Part shown: positions 1 to 7,441 of the stretch, in pieces
Layout: each line of letters begins with the position of its first letter
Position numbering within the stretch: position 1 is the first letter of the stretch
Origin: a virus
Virus record (IMG/VR): IMGVR_UViG_3300025146_000077
Coordinates: 1 to 21,407 of that record
Length of the DNA stretch: 21,407 bases
Strand: one strand, 5' to 3'
Notes under the pieces: model-generated
What the model was told of the DNA's origin: nothing
What the model saw: the letters and a program-made list of their open reading frames with translations, nothing else
Databases searched by the model: none
Made by a program: the position numbers and the translations under genes

Positions 1-554
1 GCGTCGATAATAGACTTCCCGGACATGGTGAGGGTGCCGGAATGGGTATAATCTTCGGCTGTCTTGAAGGCTTTGGAATGTCTGGCCTTATTTGATACGA
101 GAAAACCATTTGCCGCCGCATTAACGATAACTCTTAATTCTTGCAGAGATAGAATCGTTATGTTTGCGGCTGTCTCGTTAATGGTATTTCCGCCCGTGGT
201 TCTCGCCAGTGTGACGCTGTTGGAAGCATCTGTAGAGATAATATCGCAAAACCATCCCGCCGTTAATGTTGCGGCATCGGATAATGTCAGCGTAACTCCT
301 GAACCGGAGACTTGGATTACCTTGTTAAAATGGGTTGAATCTAAAGTGGTATTGGTAATTAAAGCCGTGGGGCCGACATTGAAATGAGTCGTAAGTTTGG
401 AATCTATGTTTTCAATGGCTGTCTTGAGGGGAGTAGATAACTTTCCTTTTACAGTAGAATATTTTACTTTATTCGCTTCTGATACTGTTCCGTCATCACT
501 GGGAGGCGTTGCATCCCAACCACTGATTGTTTCTGTAGTGTACTTGCTGCCCAC
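1..554 (-). CDS. Tail fibre/appendage-type structural protein, N-terminal part (runs off left edge)
   Basis: The minus strand is open from a GTG at 554-552 to the window edge (184 codons seen). A TAG lies four codons upstream in frame and an AGGAG sits six bases before the GTG, so GTG is the supported start. The protein starts GSKYTTETISGWDATPPSDD and continues with short Thr/Ser/Asn/Gly-rich, beta-prone stretches (for example VIQVSGSGVTLTLSDAATLT near residue 80), which is typical of phage fibres, spikes or capsid decorations. No signal peptide or membrane segment is seen. It follows the ejection-protein genes, the usual place for fibre genes in short-tailed phages, but is separated from them by an endonuclease gene on the other strand. 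The fibre call rests on composition and position; the C-terminal receptor-binding part is outside the window. Confidence 0.55.
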   Translation of the reverse strand, partial: MGSKYTTETISGWDATPPSDDGTVSEANKVKYSTVKGKLSTPLKTAIENIDSKLTTHFNVGPTALITNTTLDSTHFNKVIQVSGSGVTLTLSDAATLTAGWFCDIISTDASNSVTLARTTGGNTINETAANITILSLQELRVIVNAAANGFLVSNKARHSKAFKTAEDYTHSGTLTMSGKSIID

Positions 555-572
555 GATGGACTCCTATATAAT
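544..572 (+). promoter_or_regulatory. Candidate sigma70-type promoter for the plus-strand endonuclease gene
   Basis: TTGCTG (544-549) is followed after 17 bases by a perfect TATAAT (567-572). Initiation about seven bases later would fall at about 579, right at the ATG (580), implying a leaderless or near-leaderless mRNA; no Shine-Dalgarno sequence precedes that ATG. The -10 overlaps the ribosome binding region of the divergent fibre gene. The -35 matches only 3 of 6 consensus bases, so this is a prediction. Confidence 0.4.
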
Positions 573-579
573 GTTTTAA

Positions 580-1185
580 ATGAAGCCCGTTCTTGATTTA
601 ACAGGCAGACGATTCCAGCGCCTAATAGTATTAAAGCAAGCAGGAATGATTAGAAAAGGTGCAGCTTGGTTATGCCGTTGTAATTGCGGCATTGAACTTA
701 TTGTTGATGGTAGAAATCTACAAAGCGGTAATAGCAAAAGCTGCGGTTGCCTTCGCATAGATAAAACACGAGAACGTTCTATCACTCATGGAAAATCCCA
801 TACTCGTACATGGGAGCTTTGGCAAGCTATGTTAGATCGCTGCCATTATAAAAAAGGTATCCAATTTCGTGACTATGGTGGCCGTGGAATTACGGTTTGC
901 CATCATTGGAAGAAATTTGAGAATTTCCTAGCTGACATGGGAGAAGCTCCCAGTAAGATGTCAATCGAACGGGAAAACAATTCGAATGGTTATTCTCCCA
1001 ATAATTGCAAATGGGCTACTCGTACTGAACAAGCTAACAATAAACGCAATAACAAGCGTATTACATTTAATGGAAAGACCATGACTGTTGCTCAATGGTC
1101 TATTGAAACAGAAATTCCATACCACACCCTTTACCAGAGATTATTTAGATATGGATGGCCTTTTGATAAAGCGTTAAAATTGTAG
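580..1185 (+). CDS. HNH/AP2-type (putative homing) endonuclease
   Basis: This 201-aa protein is the only convincing plus-strand gene. The N-terminus has LTGRRFQRLIVL, then a zinc-ribbon-like cysteine cluster (C32, C34, C36 and C55, C57). The centre has RDYGGRGI (98-104) and the SIERENN...GYSPNNCKWAT block (128-147), which is the conserved core of a large group of phage HNH/AP2-like endonucleases. The C-terminal 50 residues (FNGKTMTVAQW...LYQRLFRYGWPFDKAL) resemble the small helix-turn-helix DNA-binding segment these proteins carry. It is divergent from the fibre gene (25-bp gap) and convergent with the ejection-protein gene (18-bp gap), and looks like a self-contained insertion. Its base composition is visibly A/T-rich. 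Endonuclease activity is inferred from family resemblance. Confidence 0.75.
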   Translation: MKPVLDLTGRRFQRLIVLKQAGMIRKGAAWLCRCNCGIELIVDGRNLQSGNSKSCGCLRIDKTRERSITHGKSHTRTWELWQAMLDRCHYKKGIQFRDYGGRGITVCHHWKKFENFLADMGEAPSKMSIERENNSNGYSPNNCKWATRTEQANNKRNNKRITFNGKTMTVAQWSIETEIPYHTLYQRLFRYGWPFDKALKL

Positions 1186-1203
1186 TACCGATGGCACATC
1201 TCC

Positions 1204-2763
1204 TTATTCCTGATTAATATCTTGTTGGTTCATGGGTAGCCTTCCCGCCTGATAAGCAGTAATACCTGTGCCTCTGGCAATGGGAGCAGTTCTCCCTATC
1301 TGTCCAAGCAAGACACTCAATTCACCTATCAATCTGGGAGAAGAAAGCGGAATCAATGCGGCTAATTTCGGACTAGCTAAAGCCGCCAATCCACCACCTA
1401 AAAGAGTAAACATGGGGCCAATGCGGTGTGACCAGGGAGATTTAAACAAAAGACCCGAAGCCGCTCCTGTTACATTACCTCCGCTTTTATCCATCGTTTC
1501 CAATAAAGATTTCCTAAATGTATTATCTTCCCGGATGGCGGTAATGAGTTTTCGGATAGCCGTATCTGAAGCAGCTTTCCCACCTGCCGTGCTTTTTAAT
1601 GAAAAAGCCTTTTCTATATCATTGATAACTTCGCTGGATTTCGCATATTCCTTAACCATGTCGGCATAATCTGGAACCGCTGAAATGATCTTGTCTTTTA
1701 CGGCTTTCTCTAAGTTGGAGACCATAGCGCGGGAATTTCGATTGGTTGAATAATAATCGCCAATGCGTCTTTTCAAAACATCCAGCATGGCCGGAGTATT
1801 GTCTCCGGCCTTACTCCCCCATTCTTGTACCATGTTATAAATATCTTTAACTTCATTGGCCGCTGTTCCCGTAACCGTGGAACGACTGAAATCCAATTCT
1901 CCGTTTACTTTTTTAACATTGAACCTTTTTAACCAGTTATTAGCCAATGACTTAATATCATTAATAGGAATTTGTTGTGTGGCATTTTTAAGATTGGACA
2001 ATTTGCTTTGATAAGCCAAGCGACGAGATTCTTTTATTGAATCTAAAGCATCCGTGGCATTTTGAAGAACTTGTGATTCAGGAACATTACCGCGCATGGC
2101 GTCTTTGAATTCTTTGCTTCCTTTTATAGCTTCCCCAACGGCTTTGTAACCAGCCGAAGTCGTCATGCCAGTCCCCCATTGATAAGCATGACCAGCCACC
2201 TCCTTCACGGCTTTACCGGGAAGATAAAGAGGATTCGTTACTTTCGATACGGTAGAAAGCGGTTTTGCTAATCCTGTTCCACGTGTTAATCCGGCTCCTA
2301 ATCCAGTTAAGACTGACACATCAGCGGCAAATCCTACTGGATCGGTTTTGATGGTTTCACCAATATTTCTTATCCCGCCATAGCGTTCTTTATAGAACTG
2401 CCCAACAGCACTAGCGGCTTGTTCTGCTTGTTGTGAATATAACAATGGATTTCCTGATGTTTTAAAAGACTCAGGAGCAAGAAGATTTTGTAACCCACCA
2501 GCGGCAACATTAAGTAAATTACTACCTGTTTGAAGAGGATGTGCTACTGTTTGTGTAATTCCAGATATAAAACGTCCGGCACTTTCAGGGATATTACCGA
2601 TAGTTTCAAGAATAGGATTCTGATTCTGTTGTATCGTTGGCGTTGTTTTAGTTGTTCCTAATTTAATTTGTAAGGCAGCAAAGGCTTGTTCAGGAGTAGC
2701 ATCATCCGGGCCTTCGATGGTATGAATCTTCCCGTCCGGCCCCTCGAAATCGAATGATTTCAT
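1204..2763 (-). CDS. Putative internal virion / DNA-ejection protein (519 aa)
   Basis: The first 35 residues (FEGPDGKIHTIEGPDDATPE, then QAFAALQ) form a short motif found at the start of many large phage virion-internal proteins. The rest is mostly helical with Gly/Ala-rich weakly hydrophobic stretches (about 145-165) and a strongly hydrophobic segment near the C-terminus (about 450-475, FTLLGGGLAALASPKLAAL), which would suit a protein that contacts membrane during genome delivery. The start overlaps the stop of the upstream gene by ATGA (2760-2763), indicating translational coupling. It is third in a run of three probable ejection genes after the tail genes. The function is inferred from position and composition; no enzymatic motif such as a lysozyme or transglycosylase was seen. 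Confidence 0.55.
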   Translation of the reverse strand: MKSFDFEGPDGKIHTIEGPDDATPEQAFAALQIKLGTTKTTPTIQQNQNPILETIGNIPESAGRFISGITQTVAHPLQTGSNLLNVAAGGLQNLLAPESFKTSGNPLLYSQQAEQAASAVGQFYKERYGGIRNIGETIKTDPVGFAADVSVLTGLGAGLTRGTGLAKPLSTVSKVTNPLYLPGKAVKEVAGHAYQWGTGMTTSAGYKAVGEAIKGSKEFKDAMRGNVPESQVLQNATDALDSIKESRRLAYQSKLSNLKNATQQIPINDIKSLANNWLKRFNVKKVNGELDFSRSTVTGTAANEVKDIYNMVQEWGSKAGDNTPAMLDVLKRRIGDYYSTNRNSRAMVSNLEKAVKDKIISAVPDYADMVKEYAKSSEVINDIEKAFSLKSTAGGKAASDTAIRKLITAIREDNTFRKSLLETMDKSGGNVTGAASGLLFKSPWSHRIGPMFTLLGGGLAALASPKLAALIPLSSPRLIGELSVLLGQIGRTAPIARGTGITAYQAGRLPMNQQDINQE

Positions 2764-3956
2764 TTAGTTCTTGATCCTTTATAAACAAAACCACCGGGTA
2801 ATGTGGGCTGTTTTGCGGTTGGTTCCTGACCAGCCTTTTGATTAGCACGTTTTTCTGCTAGATCAAGATACCTTTGTACTTCCGCCCATGCTTGTCTAGC
2901 CGCTGGAGCGGATTGTTTGGTATTGATAGCTCTTGTATAGGCTGCCGTGACTTTCTTTCCTTCCGCGTCCGATAATTGACCAAGCCCCTTCATCTTCTGT
3001 ATTGAAATCTCGAAAGTAGCGGCTTCTAATTGAGCACGTCTGGCTTCTGAATTTGAAGCCTCCGTCCCTGGAATATAAACACTTGGACTGATCTTTCCAG
3101 AAAGCCCGTAAATCGTGTCGAATCCTTTGGAATTTACTAATCCGCTTACTCCTTCACGCATTTTGTTAATTTCATCCAGATTCGAGCCTAAATCAACTTG
3201 AGCTTGTGCTTGAGCACCGGCTTTGACTTCAGCGGCTTTCTTTCCACCTTCAATGGCGGATTTACCAGTTACTTCACCGCTCAATGTGGAAAGCGGAATT
3301 ACAGGAAGTCCCGTGACAGTCGGGGCCATGCTAGGCACACCGCCAATATCGGCAATACGATAACCCTGACGTTTCAGTTCCAGGAAACGTGCTTGATCTG
3401 CTTTAGGTAGAGCATTATAGAAATTCCATTCTTTAACGGCCGATGGGTCTGGACCACCACTTGTTTCACGCATCTGCTTTTCAATAGTTGACAGTTTCCC
3501 GGCAGATTCGGTTAGTCCGGCTCCAATCAATTCAGGAATGGCTTGTCCATAATTGGCTTTCTGGACGGGAAGTAAAGTCTCGCCGGGACGGGTTGGGCCG
3601 AATTGTTCTTGAGTTCCGAAGTAACGAGCGATGATTCCTTTTTCCGTGCCTTGCAAAGTAGAGGCTTTCTTGTATTCATCGAAGGCACTAGCGTATAGTC
3701 CGGCTGATAATTTATTACGTCTCATCAATTTCTTTACTTGATCTTCGTTTAATTGCCCCGTTCTAATGGCGTCCAGATTACTCAATAATTTACGTTGGTC
3801 ATTCGGGCTTCCTGGATCAAGACCAACTTGGCCTGTAAGTTTTTCCATGAAACCGCGTTCTTCAGGGAGCGAGTCCACATATTTAGCAAATGAAGATGTT
3901 TGTGATTCTTGTGGTAAATCCCGCATAGATTTAATGTCAGATCGAAGTCCGGCCAT
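2760..3956 (-). CDS. Putative DNA-ejection / internal virion protein (398 aa)
   Basis: This is a 398-aa soluble protein rich in Ala, Lys, Gln and Glu. It includes a helical stretch at about 230-265 (AIEGGKKAAEVKAGAQAQAQ) and a C-terminal domain with ATFEISIQKMKGLGQLSDAE (about 310-330), a block I associate with phage virion proteins in podovirus-like genomes. The C-terminus is a basic Pro/Gly tail. It starts on the TAATG shared with the upstream stop (3956-3958), preceded by GGGAA at a suitable distance, and its stop overlaps the next start by 4 bp. It belongs to a block of three consecutive co-translated genes (222, 398, 519 aa) in the position where short-tailed phages encode three ejection proteins. 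The biochemical role is not proven. Confidence 0.5.
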   Translation of the reverse strand: MAGLRSDIKSMRDLPQESQTSSFAKYVDSLPEERGFMEKLTGQVGLDPGSPNDQRKLLSNLDAIRTGQLNEDQVKKLMRRNKLSAGLYASAFDEYKKASTLQGTEKGIIARYFGTQEQFGPTRPGETLLPVQKANYGQAIPELIGAGLTESAGKLSTIEKQMRETSGGPDPSAVKEWNFYNALPKADQARFLELKRQGYRIADIGGVPSMAPTVTGLPVIPLSTLSGEVTGKSAIEGGKKAAEVKAGAQAQAQVDLGSNLDEINKMREGVSGLVNSKGFDTIYGLSGKISPSVYIPGTEASNSEARRAQLEAATFEISIQKMKGLGQLSDAEGKKVTAAYTRAINTKQSAPAARQAWAEVQRYLDLAEKRANQKAGQEPTAKQPTLPGGFVYKGSRTK

Positions 3957-4624
3957 TAGTCTGTTCCCGGTTTACGTTTACCACCGAATTCAAGGCCGAA
4001 ACCAGAACTGCTACTTTTACCAGTAGCCGTTCCTTGCTGTTCCATTCCAAGCCCCAGAGAAGCTAATTCTTGTTGAAGCCTCTGTTGTGCTATTTCATTG
4101 GAGAATCCATTTATATTCTGTTCTACCTGAATTTTTCCTATCAAGGCATTGAGCATGTCTTTATCAAGGCCAGTGATAGCTGAAAGACTTTCAGCATTGG
4201 CAATCGCGGAGGCATCACCAATCTGTCTGGCCGTGTCGAAGTCGAGATTAGAAAGAGCTTGATTGGCGAAAGAAGAACCGCCCATCTGTCTTAAACCCAA
4301 GTCGCTTTGTAATGCCCCTAGTCTGGTAGCCCCTGCTTGAGCGACGGGATTAACTCTGGCTTGGATATAAGGACTTTGATTTGAGACTAACTGATTACGA
4401 ATCCCCATTGTATTGGTTTGGTAATCATTAAATCCCTGACTCAAATTTCCCAACATTCCACGACTTCTGCCAAGGGCTTCTTCCTGCAAAGTTCGTATAG
4501 AAGGATCAAGATTAAGTTTAGTCCCACTCCAACTTGAATAGCCCGTGTTCGTGAAATAAGGACGACTGGTGGATTGTTGGCTCAGACTTTCTTTTTTACT
4601 GCCAAATCCTAATTTTCCTGACAT
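3956..4624 (-). CDS. Putative virion-internal / ejection-type structural protein (222 aa)
   Basis: The protein is low in charge and rich in Gly, Ser, Gln and Asn. After a disordered N-terminus (residues 1-40) the middle is helical (LQEEALGRSRGMLGNLSQGF onward), then come ANQALSNLDFDTARQIGDAS (about 120-140) and a Gln-rich helix (about 170-195), ending in a Gly/Ser tail. This is the profile of small ejection or tail-associated proteins in podoviruses. The ATG at 4624 has AGAGG nine bases upstream, inside the 3' end of the preceding gene, with which it overlaps by 16 bp. The stop is shared with the next start (TAATG). I do not recognise a named family; the role is inferred from context. Confidence 0.45.
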   Translation of the reverse strand: MSGKLGFGSKKESLSQQSTSRPYFTNTGYSSWSGTKLNLDPSIRTLQEEALGRSRGMLGNLSQGFNDYQTNTMGIRNQLVSNQSPYIQARVNPVAQAGATRLGALQSDLGLRQMGGSSFANQALSNLDFDTARQIGDASAIANAESLSAITGLDKDMLNALIGKIQVEQNINGFSNEIAQQRLQQELASLGLGMEQQGTATGKSSSSGFGLEFGGKRKPGTD

Positions 4625-5157
4625 TTCAATTTACCTCTGACAGAATAGATATATTCATCCCCACGGGGGTCTCCGTTGATAATCTTTCCAACATAAAATA
4701 ACACTCCATATTCCTTGCATTTGTTATGTAAAGCCATGTCTTTTTCCAAAGATTTGACGATGCAAACTCCGATCTTTTTGTATCTGACCATTTGATAGAA
4801 AGCGACTTGTGACCTCAGTTTGTTCCTGATCGAAGCCCACGGAAAATATTCACAATGCGGTTCTATTCTCCAGCCGTCTCCGATAATGGATACGAAGGCT
4901 ATCGGGCCTTTATGGGATTCGTAAGACTCATTTACATCTTCCGCCATCCACAATTCATGGGATTGGGTCAATTTCTCGACTTCGGTGGCGAAGTCGAACT
5001 GCTCCAAGTCTCTAGGCAGTTCATGGAAACAACCATTCTGATAAGCGGCCCACAAAATACCGATGTCTTTGTGATATTTGTCACCATCGTAGATTTGCAA
5101 AGGCCGGAAGTAAGGACGGCTTTTTCGAAATAGCCGGTCCCGCTTGTCTTTGGTCAT
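4609..5157 (-). CDS. GNAT-fold-like phage protein in the tail module (182 aa)
   Basis: The basic N-terminus (TKDKRDRLFRKSRPYF) is followed by a mixed alpha/beta domain. The central part has a strand IAFVSIIGDGWRIEPHCEYF (about 87-106), then PWASIRNKLRSQVAFYQ and a C-terminal GVLFYVGKI strand. The 'EPH.E.FPWAS.RN' pattern is one I associate with acyl-CoA N-acyltransferase (GNAT)-like proteins encoded among the head-tail genes of podovirus-like phages. The substrate is unknown and it may be catalytically inactive. AAGG five bases before the ATG and the adjacent upstream TAA (TAAATG) support this start. It lies between the propeller-like tail gene and the ejection block. The fold assignment is moderate and acetyltransferase activity is unproven. 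Confidence 0.5.
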   Translation of the reverse strand: MTKDKRDRLFRKSRPYFRPLQIYDGDKYHKDIGILWAAYQNGCFHELPRDLEQFDFATEVEKLTQSHELWMAEDVNESYESHKGPIAFVSIIGDGWRIEPHCEYFPWASIRNKLRSQVAFYQMVRYKKIGVCIVKSLEKDMALHNKCKEYGVLFYVGKIINGDPRGDEYIYSVRGKLKCQEN

Positions 5158-6699
5158 TTACACCTTTAATTTCATTATGTCGAATAGTTGTACACTCTGA
5201 ACAGTAAGACTGACATAAAAACCAGGCCCACGACCGACAGGTGAAAAACCTTTAGTCGAAGTCCGTTGGCTTAATTGAAAACCTGTATTGAAGTAAAAGA
5301 GACCGCCGAAATAAGCTGATCCTCCGAAATAAGAAGCTGTATCTCCAGTCCCCGGTCCGTCTAACGGGACGGTGCAACGATTGATTGCATAATCATCGGC
5401 CCATTCAAAGTCCATCAACAGATCACAATCTGCGATTCTTCGGTATTCAATCCTTCCCCGAAGTCTCATGGTATTCGTGTCCAGACCTTCAATGTCATCT
5501 ACATATCGAGACTTACGATTAGTCTCGATAGTTTCCGATCCACCATCTCCAGAACCTCCTGTACCATCCATCTGGTATATATTCCCAGACGAATCGCCCC
5601 AATAGACGTAGTAATTATCGCCACCGGGCTGTCTTATATAAGCTGGCCCATTGGTTGAAAAACTGGATGTATGGCCTGTTTTATACAAAGACCAAGGAGA
5701 AAACTGAGTCCCTAACATCTCTTTGAACAGGACAAGAAGTTTGTTAGAACCAGCGAAGAAATAAACTCTCTGTCTGGACTGATCGTAAATCGTCTGACAA
5801 TCCGTGAGACCTGAGACGGTCGTTCTGACGAATCTGGACAAGTCGTCCGTCTTAACGTCTCCGAAGTCGGCGGTTGACCTTACCGATTCGATCACGCCGT
5901 CTTTCTTCATGTAAACAACATCATCACCGATATTTAACAGTGTCTCGGTTCCAATGGCCGAAGACCCAGCGTAATAGGAAACCCAAGCAAAAGTAGCGGT
6001 CGTCGTTCCTGACAGTTTCCAAAGTCTTCCGCCTTCGGTCGAAATGATTAATTCGCCATAAAACAAAGCCACGCCGTTAATAGGGCGAAGGTCGGGAGTC
6101 AGCATGTAAAATGCTTCATTACCCGTGGCAAATGTCCCTGAGACAGCCCTTTGAGTCGTATCGTAACTTTCAGGGTTTTCAAATGCCGAAGCGACCAATA
6201 AATGCGGGGTCGCACTACCAGTCGTGACATTAAACAACCAGACTCGTCCTAAATGGACAACTCCGTATTTTGCAAATAGTGAAGCACCAAGACCTGTTGT
6301 TAGAGTGGTGAAAGAAGTCCCATCCCATTTTTTAACGACCGTGGATTTGGTTATATCAGTAATAATGGAGTAACCACCCAAAGCCCAAGCCGTACCTCTT
6401 AACTTACTTCCTGAAGCGACCGTCCCTTTGGAAGTAAAGGTCGAAGTCCCATTCCAGAGATAGACTGTATCTCCAGACTGAACTAGAGTCGTTTCGGTAT
6501 CGTCATTCTTGATAAGCTGAATAAATCCGTTAATGGAGGCCGCGTTGGTCGCGGTTCCTAACAAGTCAAAAGGTTTTCTTGGATTGTAATGGGTATTGAC
6601 AGACCCTAGTTCAAAATTATACCCAGAAATACAGTCTTGAGGGTTTACGAGACTGACATCCTGTTCATTAATCCCACCCTCAAAGGTCAATTCCGCCAT
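5158..6699 (-). CDS. Beta-propeller-like tail / head-closure (stabilisation) protein (513 aa)
   Basis: The protein starts AELTFEGGINEQDVSLVNPQ and then has repeated beta-blade-like units rich in Gly, Thr, Ser and aromatic residues: TVYLWNGTSTF, STVVKKWDGTSF, GRVWLFNVTTG, GELIISTEGGRLWKL, DDVVYMKKDGVIESV and RVYFFAGSNKLLVLF. This layout (an 'F.GG.N..D...' start, then repeated W.G/V blades of about 60 residues) is typical of podovirus tail-hub or head-completion proteins. About 100 C-terminal residues (RLRGRIEYRRIADCDLLMDF onward) look like a separate beta domain. It starts on the TAATG shared with the adaptor stop (6699-6701) and directly precedes the GNAT-like gene. The role of closing the portal/tail junction comes from family order, not direct evidence. 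Confidence 0.6.
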   Translation of the reverse strand: MAELTFEGGINEQDVSLVNPQDCISGYNFELGSVNTHYNPRKPFDLLGTATNAASINGFIQLIKNDDTETTLVQSGDTVYLWNGTSTFTSKGTVASGSKLRGTAWALGGYSIITDITKSTVVKKWDGTSFTTLTTGLGASLFAKYGVVHLGRVWLFNVTTGSATPHLLVASAFENPESYDTTQRAVSGTFATGNEAFYMLTPDLRPINGVALFYGELIISTEGGRLWKLSGTTTATFAWVSYYAGSSAIGTETLLNIGDDVVYMKKDGVIESVRSTADFGDVKTDDLSRFVRTTVSGLTDCQTIYDQSRQRVYFFAGSNKLLVLFKEMLGTQFSPWSLYKTGHTSSFSTNGPAYIRQPGGDNYYVYWGDSSGNIYQMDGTGGSGDGGSETIETNRKSRYVDDIEGLDTNTMRLRGRIEYRRIADCDLLMDFEWADDYAINRCTVPLDGPGTGDTASYFGGSAYFGGLFYFNTGFQLSQRTSTKGFSPVGRGPGFYVSLTVQSVQLFDIMKLKV

Positions 6700-7391
6700 T
6701 AGTAATAACCATGTCCGTAGTATTTAGACGGGTTAGTAGGTCTTAAAAGACTGTAAAGACGAGTTTTGGCATTTTGATAAGTCGCGTCTTGAGTCAAAAG
6801 ACCTTGCGGTTGATTGGAGATCATGAAAAAGAACCGCCTCGCGGCGGCTTGAATGAAAGCATTGGCTTCAATCGTGTTATGAAACGGTAACGTATCGGTT
6901 GAATTGGTAACAGAAACGTCTTTTTCATAATCGTAAGACAGTGAACGATTGTTAAAACTGGAATCTGGTACGTTGAAAAACGCGACTTTCTTGGTAGTCG
7001 TATCTTCCCAATACCACCAAGTCGGTGCTCCTGAGTCGGTGGCATAAGTATAAATCTGGTCTTTCAGAAGATTCTCACCACCTGTATATTCGTAAATCCT
7101 GACATTCCGGGTGGAGTCGTAGAAGGAAGGATTGTCCCCAAAAAATCTGACAAAATCCGAGGCAAGTGCGTATGTCCTTGTCCCTGTGAGAAGCGTTACC
7201 GTGTCAGAAGTCTTTTCATAAGAAATAAGACGATCAGACACGATCTCCGATAATTCATCCTGAATCGCTATCTGAGCAATTTGAATATCAGCGGAATGTT
7301 GGGTATCTGAAAATGTCGTGATGTCATCGTCATCACCACGAATCACCCCGTTAATACGCAGCAATCTATTAAGTCCCGAAATAAAATCCAT
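6699..7391 (-). CDS. Head-tail adaptor / connector-type tail protein (230 aa)
   Basis: The reading frame stays open back to 7484, which would overlap the capsid gene and read through the terminator hairpin. I place the start at ATG 7391-7389 because GGAG (7401-7398) sits six bases upstream, just after the U-tract. The protein begins MDFISGLNRLLRINGVIRGD, followed by AQIAIQDELSEIVSDRL (near 45-60) and a beta-rich section TVTLLTGTRTYALASDFVRF, and ends with TNPSKYYGHGYY. This helical N-terminus plus 'T..G..tY.LP.DF.R' pattern matches the adaptor proteins that dock under the portal in short-tailed phages (P22 gp4 / T7 gp11 role). Its stop overlaps the next start (TAATG). The family call is moderately sure. 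Confidence 0.6.
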   Translation of the reverse strand: MDFISGLNRLLRINGVIRGDDDDITTFSDTQHSADIQIAQIAIQDELSEIVSDRLISYEKTSDTVTLLTGTRTYALASDFVRFFGDNPSFYDSTRNVRIYEYTGGENLLKDQIYTYATDSGAPTWWYWEDTTTKKVAFFNVPDSSFNNRSLSYDYEKDVSVTNSTDTLPFHNTIEANAFIQAAARRFFFMISNQPQGLLTQDATYQNAKTRLYSLLRPTNPSKYYGHGYY

Positions 7392-7397
7392 CCAGGT

Positions 7398-7401
7398 CTC
7401 C
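7398..7401 (-). promoter_or_regulatory. Ribosome binding site that sets the adaptor start
   Basis: GGAG on the minus strand, six bases before ATG 7391, immediately downstream of the terminator U-tract. It argues for initiation at 7391 rather than at the longer open frame beginning inside the capsid gene. Confidence 0.7.
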
Positions 7402-7429
7402 AAAAAAAAGGCGGGGATTTCTCCCCGCC
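7402..7429 (-). terminator. Intrinsic terminator after the major capsid gene
   Basis: Read on the minus strand, an 8-bp perfect stem GGCGGGGA / TCCCCGCC (7429-7422 with 7417-7410) closes a GAAA tetraloop (7421-7418) and is followed directly by eight T residues (7409-7402). The hairpin starts 12 bases after the capsid stop codon. It should reduce transcription into the tail genes, giving high capsid expression relative to downstream genes, as a terminator behind the capsid gene does in T7. Confidence 0.9.
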
Positions 7430-7441
7430 GATGACAGCTTA

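Noticed and set aside
64-579. Plus-strand open frames at 64-387 and 397-579
   Set aside because: They are shadows of the minus-strand fibre gene, which has a GTG start, an AGGAG and continuous coding pattern to the edge.
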